From the NCBI GenBank assembly GCA_002699125.1, contig PABI01000169.1:1-43158 (forward strand): a DNA stretch of 43,158 nt, given 5' to 3'. Every line of letters begins with the position of its first letter. Positions within the stretch are counted from its first letter, which is position 1. Positions 1-7,930 of the stretch are shown piece after piece. Source of the stretch: Anaerolineaceae bacterium. Lineage in GTDB: Bacteria; Chloroflexota; Anaerolineae; Promineifilales; Promineifilaceae. The position numbers and the translations under genes were made by a program. Below the pieces are notes generated by a model. That model did no database searches. It had not been told where the DNA came from and saw only the letters and a list, made by a program, of their open reading frames with translations.

Positions 1-79
1 CAAAGAAGCTTATTCGATTAGAAAGGTAGGAGCGCACCTTCTAGGTGCCCCAGAGAAAAGCCACTACCTCTGGTGGTGG

Positions 80-919
80 TCATTTACTTTTCACTTCCTC
101 AATAAAGGCATCCACCAATCGCCGAGCAATGCTCATGCTGGAGGGTAGATTGGGCAGGCTGTCTACGGTGAACCAGTTGGCATCTTCCAGCTCTTCTTCC
201 TCTAAAACGATGTCGCCGCCGGCGTAATCGGCCGTAAAGCCAACCATGAGCGAGTTGGGGAAGGGCCACGGCTGGCTGCCAAAGTAGCGTACGTTTTTCA
301 GGCGCAGGCCGGTTTCCTCAAACACTTCACGATGGACACATTGCTCTAGCGTTTCGCCCGGTTCTACAAAGCCGGCCAACACACTGTACCATCCGCGCCG
401 CCAACGGCCGTTCCGCGCCAGCAGCAAATGAGGCACCCCGTCAATTTCCCGGTCTATCCGTACAATAATCGCCGGAGCGATGCGTGGGTAGGTCGTCAGG
501 CCGCAATTCGGACACTTTTTGGCCCGCTCGTGATCCAGAATCTCGTTGGGCGTGGCGCAGCGGCTGCAAAACTGATGCGTGCGATCCCAATCGACAATTT
601 GCACGGCGCGGCCGGCCAGCCACAACTGATCGGTGGGCAGCCGGTTGAACAGTTGGCGCAGTCCGGCAAACTGCATGTCAGGAGGTGGATCAGTTTCTTC
701 AGCCACCTCGGCGGCAAAGCAGTGGGTTGCGGCCGTTTCCTCTTCAATCCAGCCCAAATAATGCTGTCGCAAAAACTCCAACTCGTGGATGCTTTGAGGA
801 AGTACGGCCGTTTCACCTTCATCCAGCACCAGCAAATCTGCCCCACGAAAGATAAACCAGAAGGCCGGGGTGTTGTTTTCAGTTGGCGGTGCGACGGCGG
901 GGGAAAACGATAAACTCAT
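80..919 (-). CDS. nudC: NAD(+)/NADH pyrophosphatase NudC (Nudix, zinc-binding)
   Basis: The product (279 aa) hydrolyses NAD(H) to NMN(H) and AMP, and in E. coli the family also removes NAD caps from RNA. A zinc ribbon is visible with Cys at about 118, 121, 136 and 139. It is followed by the Nudix box starting GFVEPGE near 183, with REVFEE supplying the metal-binding glutamates at about 197-202. The sequence SQPWPFPNS near 215-223 is the NudC-specific signature and separates it from other Nudix enzymes. The length fits the family. The ATG at 919 has a GGAG ribosome site 6 nt upstream. The gene follows the Thr/Pro-rich membrane protein gene by only 12 nt and is probably cotranscribed with it. 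Confidence 0.93.
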   Translation of the reverse strand: MSLSFSPAVAPPTENNTPAFWFIFRGADLLVLDEGETAVLPQSIHELEFLRQHYLGWIEEETAATHCFAAEVAEETDPPPDMQFAGLRQLFNRLPTDQLWLAGRAVQIVDWDRTHQFCSRCATPNEILDHERAKKCPNCGLTTYPRIAPAIIVRIDREIDGVPHLLLARNGRWRRGWYSVLAGFVEPGETLEQCVHREVFEETGLRLKNVRYFGSQPWPFPNSLMVGFTADYAGGDIVLEEEELEDANWFTVDSLPNLPSSMSIARRLVDAFIEEVKSK

Positions 920-931
920 GAGTGCTCCAAT

Positions 932-1879
932 TTATGGGTAGGATGGTGGTGATGGCGAAGGGGCCGGCGATGTGGGTCCAGGATAACCGCCTGGCGTAGC
1001 CGTGACCAATGAGGGGTTGGTCGGCGTGGGCACGCCAGGACCGCCGGGCGTAACGCTAGGCGTGGGCGTTGCCGTGCTGGTTGGGGTACCGGGAGCGCCC
1101 GTAGGTGTGCCGGGGCCGCTGGTGGGTGTGGCTAATGTGCCGGTGGCGGTGCTGGTGGCCGTGGCGGTTGGTGTGGGGGTGACGGCCGTTCCCTCAAGCG
1201 TTGGCGTGCTGCTCGGCGTTCCAACCACCACCGTACTCACAATGGTAACATTGGGAACGGGCGTGCCGATCGCAGGCGGTGAGCCAAACGTGGTGGGTGT
1301 CACTGAGGGGAAGGGGGGCGGCGTGATGGAAAGGATGGCTACAGGGGTGCGTGTTCCTGCCACCAATGGATTGGGCTGCACAATTTGCTCCACTTCCAGG
1401 TACCACAGCCCGGTTGGTGGCTCCTTGCCGCAGCCGGCCGGGCCAGGATAGCGCCGCCAGATGCCTTGCAGGGTCATTGGCGTGCCCGGCGAGACGATGG
1501 GCAGCACGATGGCCTCAAAACCGCGCGCGTTGAGCTGCAACCCTTCGGCCACCAGCACCCACTGAATGCGTGGCCCGTTGAACAGTTCACAATCTTCCTG
1601 CTCCAGCCGCAAATAACTGCCGCTGACCTGGATGCGCTTGTTGCTGTACTCAGCCGGATTGTCATTCAGGGCGTCAAAATCCACCAGCAGAGGTTGGCCG
1701 TTAATGGTGATGTCGAGGGGAACGGCCGTATCCTGCCACATCTTCAACGGCCGTGAACCACTCAACGCCACCACCAGCCAGATCAGCAGCAAAAGCACCA
1801 ACCCAGCCATCAGCCACCACCACCAGCGAGGGCTGGCTGTCGTTGTCATTTCTGTTTCCAGGCTGGCTTGTTCACTCAT
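932..1879 (-). CDS. Membrane-anchored protein with Thr/Pro-rich C-terminal tail
   Basis: I do not recognise a named family (315 aa). The N-terminus is short and cytoplasmic. One membrane helix follows at about 18-40 (WWWWLMAGLVLLLLIWLVVA), then a globular domain of roughly 130 residues with two cysteines and alternating beta-type segments that could be an OB-like fold. The C-terminal third is low-complexity Thr, Pro, Ser and Gly, typical of extracellular linkers or glycosylated stalks in Chloroflexota. The likely topology is inside-out with the tail outside the cell. It lies upstream of nudC in the same direction with 12 nt between them. No good ribosome site is visible before the ATG at 1879. 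Confidence 0.7.
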   Translation of the reverse strand: MSEQASLETEMTTTASPRWWWWLMAGLVLLLLIWLVVALSGSRPLKMWQDTAVPLDITINGQPLLVDFDALNDNPAEYSNKRIQVSGSYLRLEQEDCELFNGPRIQWVLVAEGLQLNARGFEAIVLPIVSPGTPMTLQGIWRRYPGPAGCGKEPPTGLWYLEVEQIVQPNPLVAGTRTPVAILSITPPPFPSVTPTTFGSPPAIGTPVPNVTIVSTVVVGTPSSTPTLEGTAVTPTPTATATSTATGTLATPTSGPGTPTGAPGTPTSTATPTPSVTPGGPGVPTPTNPSLVTATPGGYPGPTSPAPSPSPPSYP

Positions 1880-1947
1880 AAATTAGAACATAGTAGAAGT
1901 GGCAGTCACAAGAAAATATTAGGTAATCACAACGAACAGCCTAAAAT

Positions 1948-2046
1948 TGTCATTTCGAGCCGTTTTTGGCGAGAAATCTCTCTAAATTTGGCCGGGACTT
2001 TGTCTTTCTGTCCTCAGAGGGATTTCTCCCTTTGGTCGAAATGACA
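1948..2046. repeat. Inverted-repeat element, family TGTCATTTCGA (copy 1)
   Basis: The ends TGTCATTTCGA (1948-1958) and TCGAAATGACA (2036-2046) are perfect inverted repeats, with further matches inside (GAGAAATC/GATTTCTC). A second copy of nearly the same size and arms lies at 9565-9665. There is no coding capacity. This is a REP or MITE-like intergenic element. Confidence 0.85.
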
Positions 2047-2103
2047 AGACAAGGTTACGTGTTTGTTGATATTAAGAACAGCAAAGTGACTGCCTCTGCA
2101 TTG

Positions 2104-4002
2104 TTATCGTCTAAAGCGGCCGAACGCTGTGCTGGGCAGCTTGGGCCAGCGGGTGCCGCGGTGGTGGACCCACCACTCCACAATGAGCACAACCACGGCG
2201 ATGGCCAGCAGCCAAGGCCACAGTTCGCGTTGGCCCACATCGCCTTCGTCTTCGGTTTCCACGGCCGTTTGCCCAATCTGCAAACTCTCTACCGGCCGAA
2301 TCGCCGACTCGGCCGGGTTGAACAGGTTCACGGCAAAGCTGCCTGCCGGCCGGTCCGCCGCTGCGTCGCGCAGCAGCACCGTGTACAAACCGGGCGTGTC
2401 CGTCTCGGTGAAGAATAAATCTTCTTCGCCCACCTCAGCGGTCCAGCGGCTGCCGTCCGGTTTTTGGACGAGAACGGCCGTGCTGCTGGCCCCCGGCACC
2501 ACCGCCACCGGGTCGCCCGGCTGGAGTCCCGTCGGCGCGTCAAAGGCCCGTCCGGGGCTGAGCCAGCCCGTAATATTAGCCATTAAGATAGGAAATGCAA
2601 TTTGCAGCGGCAAATCAGAGTCGCGCAGGTCGAAGGTGAGGATGGCGATGCGGTAGCCATTCTGCTCGCCAATTTGCACCAGCGGCCCGCCTTCGGCTTC
2701 GACCAGCGTTTGCGCCCACGGGGCAGAAACGCGCTGCGCCTGGCGTACATCGACCTCGTTCCACGCCACAAATTGCAGCAGCGGCGACTCCTCCAGCCGG
2801 GTGGTCACTGTGTTGGAAAACGTGCCGCTGACGCTAAACAAACCGCCTTCGCCACCCGCCTGTGGATTGATGATGAGCATGTCGGACGCCGGCGGCGGAT
2901 CGGGCAGGGGGACGCCATCAAAAATGACGAGGTCGTAGTCGAATTCGGCCGTTTCCGGATCGAGCAAATCAGAGTCGGGCGGCACTTTAAACGCTTCCAC
3001 GCCGGGCAAAACGGTAAACACCTGCTCCAGGAACAGATTGCCTTCGGTCACCAGCAGCGTGCGGTTGCTGACGCCGCCTTCATGCACGGCCCAGGCCACA
3101 TCATCCAGCGGCAAGAAGTCGCCCTCGTTGTCGCCCAGGTGGGCGCGAATGGTAGCCGTGCCCGGCGGCAAATCCCAGGTGGCATTGACGCTGCTGCCGG
3201 CCGGCACCGTGAGGCGGCGCGAATCAAACAGCGTACCGTCCAGATCGATGCTGAGCAGCACCTCCCGATCAATCAGCCCCTCATTTTGCACGCTGGCAAA
3301 AAGCTGAATGCCATCCTCCGTCTCTCGCGTGGCCAGGGCAGTGATGGCTAAATTCTCGCTGCTCTCACCGATGGGCAGGTAGATATGCTCCACAGGCAAT
3401 GGTGGCAAATCGTCTGGTATGCCACCATCAGAAACGATGACGATGCGGGCGTCTCGGAAGCCCTGGGCCGCGCCGGTGGCCAGGGCAAAAGCAGCGTTCC
3501 AGGCAGCCGCAGCCGGGTCTGGCTGCACGGCCTCAAGGGCACGCTGGAGCTGGGCGCGGTCGCTGCTGGCGGCGGCCACCACGGTGGGCGTTTGCCCCAC
3601 CTTGATGAGCGTCATCTGGCTGCTGCCGCTAAGATCGTTGATGAGCTGGCTAACTTCGGCTTTAGCGGCGGCAAAGCGGTTTGGCTCCACATCGGTAGCC
3701 TGCATGGAGGCGGAGGCATCGAGCAAAACAACAACGCTGCCGCTGATGATGGCGGGTGAGGGAAGAAACGGCCGTGCCAACGCAAACACCAGCGCGGCCA
3801 GAATAATCAATTGCAGGATGAGCAGTAGGTTGCGGCGCAGCTTTTGCCAGGGAGCATTGGCTTCACGGTCGCGCAGCAGCTTTTGCCAGAGCAGGGTGCT
3901 GCTCACCATGACCTCGCGCCGCCGCAGCCGCAGCATGTAGAGGATGATAATCGGCCCGGCCAGCAGGCCCAGCAAAAGGAAGAGGGGGGTTAAAAAGGAC
4001 AA
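2104..4002 (-). CDS. BatA-like membrane protein with VWA domain
   Basis: The 632-aa product begins with the hydrophobic BatA-type N-terminal region: a helix at about 5-27, then a basic LRLRRREV stretch and a second helix at about 60-80. A von Willebrand A domain follows with the metal-site motif DASASMQ near 93. The middle is a long extracytoplasmic region, and a last membrane helix lies near 595-612 followed by a basic tail. In Bacteroidetes, BatA partners MoxR and DUF58 proteins, which also occur here at 7931 and 6987, so a shared envelope assembly or stress role is inferred. The start is a TTG at 4002, only 3 nt beyond the vapC stop. No in-frame ATG upstream preserves the helix, so coupling to the toxin gene is possible. 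Confidence 0.82.
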   Translation of the reverse strand: MSFLTPLFLLLGLLAGPIIILYMLRLRRREVMVSSTLLWQKLLRDREANAPWQKLRRNLLLILQLIILAALVFALARPFLPSPAIISGSVVVLLDASASMQATDVEPNRFAAAKAEVSQLINDLSGSSQMTLIKVGQTPTVVAAASSDRAQLQRALEAVQPDPAAAAWNAAFALATGAAQGFRDARIVIVSDGGIPDDLPPLPVEHIYLPIGESSENLAITALATRETEDGIQLFASVQNEGLIDREVLLSIDLDGTLFDSRRLTVPAGSSVNATWDLPPGTATIRAHLGDNEGDFLPLDDVAWAVHEGGVSNRTLLVTEGNLFLEQVFTVLPGVEAFKVPPDSDLLDPETAEFDYDLVIFDGVPLPDPPPASDMLIINPQAGGEGGLFSVSGTFSNTVTTRLEESPLLQFVAWNEVDVRQAQRVSAPWAQTLVEAEGGPLVQIGEQNGYRIAILTFDLRDSDLPLQIAFPILMANITGWLSPGRAFDAPTGLQPGDPVAVVPGASSTAVLVQKPDGSRWTAEVGEEDLFFTETDTPGLYTVLLRDAAADRPAGSFAVNLFNPAESAIRPVESLQIGQTAVETEDEGDVGQRELWPWLLAIAVVVLIVEWWVHHRGTRWPKLPSTAFGRFRR

Positions 4003-4005
4003 ATC

Positions 4006-4437
4006 TCAAGAGATTGATGCGACATAGGCGTGCGGATCAAGTCGATTTAAGGATAGTATTTGCTCAAAGTGCTTGTCGGCGGTCAAGATTTCTTCGACAT
4101 TGTTGTTGAGCATCGTGGCCGCGTGAATCGCATCTCTGGATTTGATTCCTGGTGAAGCTTCCAGAATCTCAGTAGCTCGCTGCACGTCTGCGGCGGTCAC
4201 GGGCAAAATTTGCATTGGAAAATCGAGAATGCGGCGGCATAAATGAATTCCCTTTTCAGCTAGTTGCAGGTGACTATAACGGTACAGAAGTTCTTGGAGC
4301 ACTTCGCTGCTGGTAACGGCCGTTAATTTTTTGGTTTCTACCAGCGCCAAGATTTGCAGACAGGGTGCTTTGTATTGGTGAGTAGCTCCCGCTGCATACA
4401 TGAAGATATTGGCATCTAGAAAAATTGCGTCTGTCAC
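4006..4437 (-). CDS. PIN-domain toxin, VapC-like
   Basis: The 143-aa product has the PIN ribonuclease layout. DANIFMYA (Asp at about 8) gives the first acidic residue, the Glu in SSEVLQELL the second, and SRDAIHAA and LTADKHF the later Asp residues. Such toxins cleave RNA, often initiator tRNA or rRNA, when the antitoxin is degraded. The start overlaps the AbrB-type antitoxin gene by 4 nt (ATGA), the usual coupled arrangement. The target cannot be told from sequence. It sits unusually between rpsA and the BatA-like gene, which suggests insertion into an existing gene run. Confidence 0.88.
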   Translation of the reverse strand: MTDAIFLDANIFMYAAGATHQYKAPCLQILALVETKKLTAVTSSEVLQELLYRYSHLQLAEKGIHLCRRILDFPMQILPVTAADVQRATEILEASPGIKSRDAIHAATMLNNNVEEILTADKHFEQILSLNRLDPHAYVASIS

Positions 4438-4670
4438 GAGGTGCGGCCTGCTTCCGTTTCAGTTTCCATCTGCTCCCAGGAGCTGACAGGCAAATTCATG
4501 GCAGCAATTTGCTCAGTAAGTGGTGGCAATGACTTTTTAAAGCTGAGTAGGATGCCGCCGTCTGTTAGTTCTATCACAAGTTCAGCCTCCTTTTCTACAC
4601 CCAAGGCATCAAGAGCGTCCTTGGGAAGCGTTAATTTGCCTTGCTTATCCACTTTGACTGTGTGTAACAT
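4434..4670 (-). CDS. AbrB/MazE-type antitoxin
   Basis: The product (78 aa from the chosen start) has the swapped-hairpin AbrB DNA-binding fold at its N-terminus: HTVKVDKQGKLTLPKDALDAL. This is followed by a short acidic C-terminal part likely to wrap the PIN toxin encoded next. I chose the ATG at 4670 because AGGAG lies about 6 nt upstream. An in-frame ATG at 4706 would add 12 residues without similarity. Antitoxin-toxin order and the 4-nt overlap support a type II module that represses its own promoter. Confidence 0.88.
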   Translation of the reverse strand: MLHTVKVDKQGKLTLPKDALDALGVEKEAELVIELTDGGILLSFKKSLPPLTEQIAAMNLPVSSWEQMETETEAGRTS

Positions 4671-4811
4671 TTTTTGCTCCTGAACAAAACACAAATTTGC
4701 TGCCATTGTAGCATGATTTGTCTACAGTCGTTTAGGCAGAAGGATACACAAAAACGGCCGTCCTGCCTACGCACTTTATTCAGTTCTCAACGGTTATTAA
4801 CGGGGAAAGTT

Positions 4812-4884
4812 GTAAAAGCCAAAAGGATGTTTGAAGTAAATCTGGCTCAAATTTGGCTTTTACTTAAGCAAATCACAAGAAACC
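4812..4884. repeat. Inverted-repeat element, family GTAAAAGCCAAA (copy 1)
   Basis: GTAAAAGCCAAA at 4812 pairs with TTTGGCTTTTAC ending at 4863. The similarity to a second copy at 19145-19216, in opposite orientation, extends about 20 bp further (CTTAAGCAAATC). The unit is about 73 bp, with no start codon or other sign of a gene. Confidence 0.82.
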
Positions 4885-4919
4885 ATGCAGCCACTTTTTA
4901 GGCCCTTTGGGGGATTTGC

Positions 4920-4957
4920 AAAAAACGACCGTTCCCATCTTGTAGGGAACGGCCGTT
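4920..4957 (-). terminator. Rho-independent terminator of rpsA
   Basis: On the minus strand AACGGCCGTTCCC pairs with GGGAACGGTCGTT (13 bp, one G-U) across an 8-nt loop. A run of six T follows at once. It lies about 35 bp past the rpsA stop. The 5' arm contains the ACGGCCGT octamer and the 3' arm a one-base variant of it. Confidence 0.85.
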
Positions 4958-4991
4958 TCAAAATTGGCGTTGTAAAGCGGTCAGTTATCAG

Positions 4992-6299
4992 TTATTCAAC
5001 AGCAGCTTCTTCTTCGGTTGCCTCCGCTTCGAGGGGTTCTGCTTCAAGCATTGCATCATTGTCATCGCTTTCAGTTTCGGACGCAGGTGTTTCTATTTCA
5101 TCTTCTTCGATTTCTTCCTCGCGCTTGACTTGCATCCACTCAATTTCTTCAGCGGCCGTCACGCGGCGGGTGCTGAGGCTGAGCCGTTCCTGTTCCACAT
5201 CGATTTGTACGATGCGCACCAGGATTACGTCGCCTTCTTCTAACACTTCGGCGGGATCAGCATCGCTGGGCAGGTTCATTTCGTTGCGGTGGAGTAACCC
5301 TTCGATGCCTTCTTCCAGGCGAATAAAAGCACCAAAATCGACGACGGCCGTTACTTCACCTTCCAGCAAATCGCCGGATGCCCATCGCTCGGCAAAAGTT
5401 TCCCACGGGCTGGGCTGCAATGCCTTACGGTTCAGGCTAATCTTCTCTTTCTCCACATCGATCTTGTCGATGATGACCTCAACTTCGTCGCCAACCTCAA
5501 ACAAATCTTTGGGATGATCGACATGTTCCCAGGCCATTCGTGAAATGTGCAGCAAGCCGACAATGCTATCACCAATATCAACAAAAGCGCCGTAATGCTT
5601 CATGTTGACAATGGTTCCTGTCAGTTTGTCGCCAACAGCCAGGGTGTTGAGACGTTCTTTGCGCTGCTCTTTTTGAGCAGCTTTGGCTGATAGAACAAAT
5701 CGTTCCCGGCCCGGATCGATCTCAATAATTTTGAGATTAATCGTTTCGCCAACTTGCTTGCTTTTGTAGCTGGTTCGCTTGTCGTGATTATAGACGTTTT
5801 GGATAGCGGGAATGTGTGAGTTGGGTACAAAGCCTTGAATACGGTTGAATTCCACGACCACACCACCCTTATTGTAATTAACAATTTTTAGCTCAATGGT
5901 GGTATCTTCTTCTTTCAGTTCAGCCGCGCGTTCCCAATCCAGCTCCTGTAGGCCACGTTCCAGCGAAACAAGCAGCTGCTCGCTGCCTACCGGGGTGCGT
6001 GTTACGTACACGGGCACCGTATCGCCGGTAGATAATGTTTCTAAAAAGGAATCATCTAGTTGTTCGACTTCTTGATAGGGCACCATGGCGTCTCGTTTGG
6101 AGCCAATATCAATAAAGACAACATCGTCATCAATGCGTAAAATTTCGCCTTGAATGATGTCGCCGCGCTTGGGTTGGGGAAAGTCGTATTCTTCGATGAG
6201 TTCAAAAAAGGGGGTTTGGCTATGGCCGTTGCCATTGCCATTTCCGTTGGCGGGATTGGTTGCTTCGTTGTTGATCACAGATAATAAAGCTTCTTGCAT
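4992..6299 (-). CDS. rpsA: Ribosomal protein S1 (four S1 domains)
   Basis: The 435-aa product carries four S1 RNA-binding repeats at about 43-112, 128-198, 218-288 and 306-376, each opening with a GD..xGxI/V pattern such as RGDIIQGEILRI. It binds mRNA at the 30S platform during initiation. An Asn/Gly run near 18-25 (NGNGNGNGH) and a strongly acidic tail from about 395 flank the repeats. Four repeats is the short bacterial form (E. coli has six). GGAG lies 5 nt before the ATG at 6299. The carD gene ends 53 nt upstream, and a strong terminator follows the stop, so carD-rpsA may form one unit. Confidence 0.92.
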   Translation of the reverse strand: MQEALLSVINNEATNPANGNGNGNGHSQTPFFELIEEYDFPQPKRGDIIQGEILRIDDDVVFIDIGSKRDAMVPYQEVEQLDDSFLETLSTGDTVPVYVTRTPVGSEQLLVSLERGLQELDWERAAELKEEDTTIELKIVNYNKGGVVVEFNRIQGFVPNSHIPAIQNVYNHDKRTSYKSKQVGETINLKIIEIDPGRERFVLSAKAAQKEQRKERLNTLAVGDKLTGTIVNMKHYGAFVDIGDSIVGLLHISRMAWEHVDHPKDLFEVGDEVEVIIDKIDVEKEKISLNRKALQPSPWETFAERWASGDLLEGEVTAVVDFGAFIRLEEGIEGLLHRNEMNLPSDADPAEVLEEGDVILVRIVQIDVEQERLSLSTRRVTAAEEIEWMQVKREEEIEEDEIETPASETESDDNDAMLEAEPLEAEATEEEAAVE

Positions 6300-6352
6300 G
6301 TTTCTCCATATGTCTTCAAGTGGCCGGTGGCGACCTGAGACCTAAAAAATAA

Positions 6353-6901
6353 TTAAGACGAGCTGCTGGCAGGGGTCAGCGCGTTTTCCTCTAGTAAATT
6401 ATACATTTCTTTGTTGACCTGATCTTCGTCCATATCCATGGTTACTGTCCATTCGGCGATGAGTCGGTCTGTCAGACGACGCCAATGGCTTTCTTCGGTA
6501 TTAGAAAGCTGCCCGCGTCGACTGCGTCTGCCCCACAAGTCGCGGACGGTTCGAGCCAGCTTCACCGGGTTGCCTTCGCGAGTAACCTTGCGTATGCGGG
6601 CAATGCGGGTCTGGAAGTGAGAGTTCATTTTTTTAGACGGCCGTTGCAATACTTGCAATACCTCGGCAAACTCCTCTTCTGTTGCTACCGGGCGAAGCAG
6701 ATCCTCTTCGCTGTCGACCGGCGCCCAGATCGTGCTGTCATTGTGCGCATCGATCTTATAATACGTCGTCTCCTCTTCCCCAATTGCCTTTGTCTCGATT
6801 GCTTTCACTTGTCCAATGCCATAATGACGGTGAACAATCCAATCTCCGGGGGAAAATGTGTGCATGGTGGTTTCCGTGTCTGTGTCTAATTGTGTCATCA
6901 T
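6353..6901 (-). CDS. CarD-family transcription regulator
   Basis: The 182-aa product has an N-terminal CarD/TRCF RNA-polymerase-interacting domain. It begins near residue 13 with FSPGDWIVHRHYGIGQV and the small beta barrel continues through WAPVDSEEDLLRPV. A helical C-terminal domain with basic segments (WGRRSRRG) follows. Family members bind the beta subunit of RNA polymerase and stabilise open complexes, especially at rRNA promoters. Its place just before rpsA fits control of translation capacity. Two adjacent ATG codons at 6901 and 6898 could start it; AGG is better spaced for the second, and a third lies at residue 13. Confidence 0.87.
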   Translation of the reverse strand: MMTQLDTDTETTMHTFSPGDWIVHRHYGIGQVKAIETKAIGEEETTYYKIDAHNDSTIWAPVDSEEDLLRPVATEEEFAEVLQVLQRPSKKMNSHFQTRIARIRKVTREGNPVKLARTVRDLWGRRSRRGQLSNTEESHWRRLTDRLIAEWTVTMDMDEDQVNKEMYNLLEENALTPASSSS

Positions 6902-6986
6902 ACCTGCAACTCTACTAGATTCGACCAGACATAACCATATATCAGGGTATAGAGACAGGGTATAGAAGCCGGTTGAATTGTGTGGG

Positions 6987-7877
6987 TTATTTGACGATGC
7001 CCTTTACCCGCAGGGTTTGCAACACCAGCTTTTCCCACGGCAAGTCGGTAGTGAGAGGAATGTAATGGATGTGGCGGTTGGCGCAGTAGGTGGCGATTTC
7101 GGTTTGCCATTCTTGCAGCCGCTCACGATACAGGTCCAGGGTGGTGGGATCGAGCGTAATTTCGGCGTCGGCGCCGGTTTCGATGTCTACCAGCTTGAGG
7201 TCGCCGCTGACAGGTGGCTCTACTTCGTCCGGGCTGAGCAGGTGAATGAGGCCAACTTCGTAGCCACGGGCTTGCAGGGCGTGCAGGCCGTTCTGGTAGC
7301 CGTTGGGGGAGAGTAAGTCACTGAGGACAAAGAGCAGCCCAGGCCGCCGGCCGCGCAGAGCATAATTTTTAAGCGATTGGTTCAAATCGGTGATGCCGCT
7401 GCCACTGGCCGTTTCCAAAAATTGCAGCAGCCGCAGCGAGTTTTGCTGGCCGCGAAACGGCCCCCAGGTATGGTCGCCGCTGCTGCTGAGGAGGGTGACG
7501 GCCGTTAAATCCCCTGCTGTCAAGCCAATATGCCCTAACGCCCCGGCCAACCGCAGCGCATAAACTAACTTATTCTCCGACTGTTCACCGTCATCCGGCC
7601 AATTCATGGAGGCGCTGGCATCGACGAGGAGATGAACGGCCAAATCTTCTTCTTCTTCGAGCAGCTTGATGAACGGCCGTTCCAACCTTGCATACACATT
7701 CCAATCCAGCCGCCGCAGATCGTCGCCTTTGGTGTAGTTGCGGTAGTCGGCAAACTCGATGGAACTGCCGCGTTTGCTGCTGCGCCGGTCGCCCTTCATC
7801 ACCCCCACGCGCACGCGCTCGGCCACCAGGGTGAGCTGTTCCAGTTTGCGGAGGGTGGTTTCGTCAAAAATGGTCAT
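6987..7877 (-). CDS. DUF58 family protein (VWA-like)
   Basis: The 296-aa product has the DUF58 signature FADYRNYTKGDDLRRLDWNVYARLERPFIKLLEEEED (residues about 42-78; key RxYxxGD and WxxxAR). A von Willebrand A-like core with VDASASMNW near 87 follows. It has no membrane helix. DUF58 proteins nearly always sit beside a MoxR ATPase, as here, and are thought to form a chaperone-like pair acting on envelope or redox proteins. The biochemical role is not established. The upstream MoxR gene ends 53 nt away, with a small repeat between. Confidence 0.9.
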   Translation of the reverse strand: MTIFDETTLRKLEQLTLVAERVRVGVMKGDRRSSKRGSSIEFADYRNYTKGDDLRRLDWNVYARLERPFIKLLEEEEDLAVHLLVDASASMNWPDDGEQSENKLVYALRLAGALGHIGLTAGDLTAVTLLSSSGDHTWGPFRGQQNSLRLLQFLETASGSGITDLNQSLKNYALRGRRPGLLFVLSDLLSPNGYQNGLHALQARGYEVGLIHLLSPDEVEPPVSGDLKLVDIETGADAEITLDPTTLDLYRERLQEWQTEIATYCANRHIHYIPLTTDLPWEKLVLQTLRVKGIVK

Positions 7878-7889
7878 GGTTTGGTGTTC

Positions 7890-7928
7890 AGTGAAAGGTA
7901 AAAAGTGGAGTTCTTTTCACTTTTCACT
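7890..7928. repeat. Imperfect inverted repeat AGTGAAAAGTGAAAAG-like
   Basis: AGTGAAAGGTAAAAAG at 7890 faces CTTTTCACTTTTCACT ending at 7928, with two mismatches, in the short moxR-DUF58 spacer. It looks like a degenerate intergenic palindrome. It has no T-run suitable for termination. Confidence 0.5.
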
Positions 7929-7930
7929 AC

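Larger units (their letters stand above)
4671..4991. other. Spacer with a repeat element and the rpsA terminator
   Basis: No gene is supported here. The spacer holds one ACGGCCGT copy near 4754, the GTAAAAGCC element at 4812-4884 and the rpsA terminator at 4920-4957. The promoter of the antitoxin-toxin pair must lie in the part next to 4670, but I see no convincing -35/-10 pair. Confidence 0.6.

Noticed and set aside
1002..1451. Val/Gly-rich plus-strand open frame
   Set aside because: It is the complement of the Thr/Pro-rich codons of the membrane protein gene at 932-1879.
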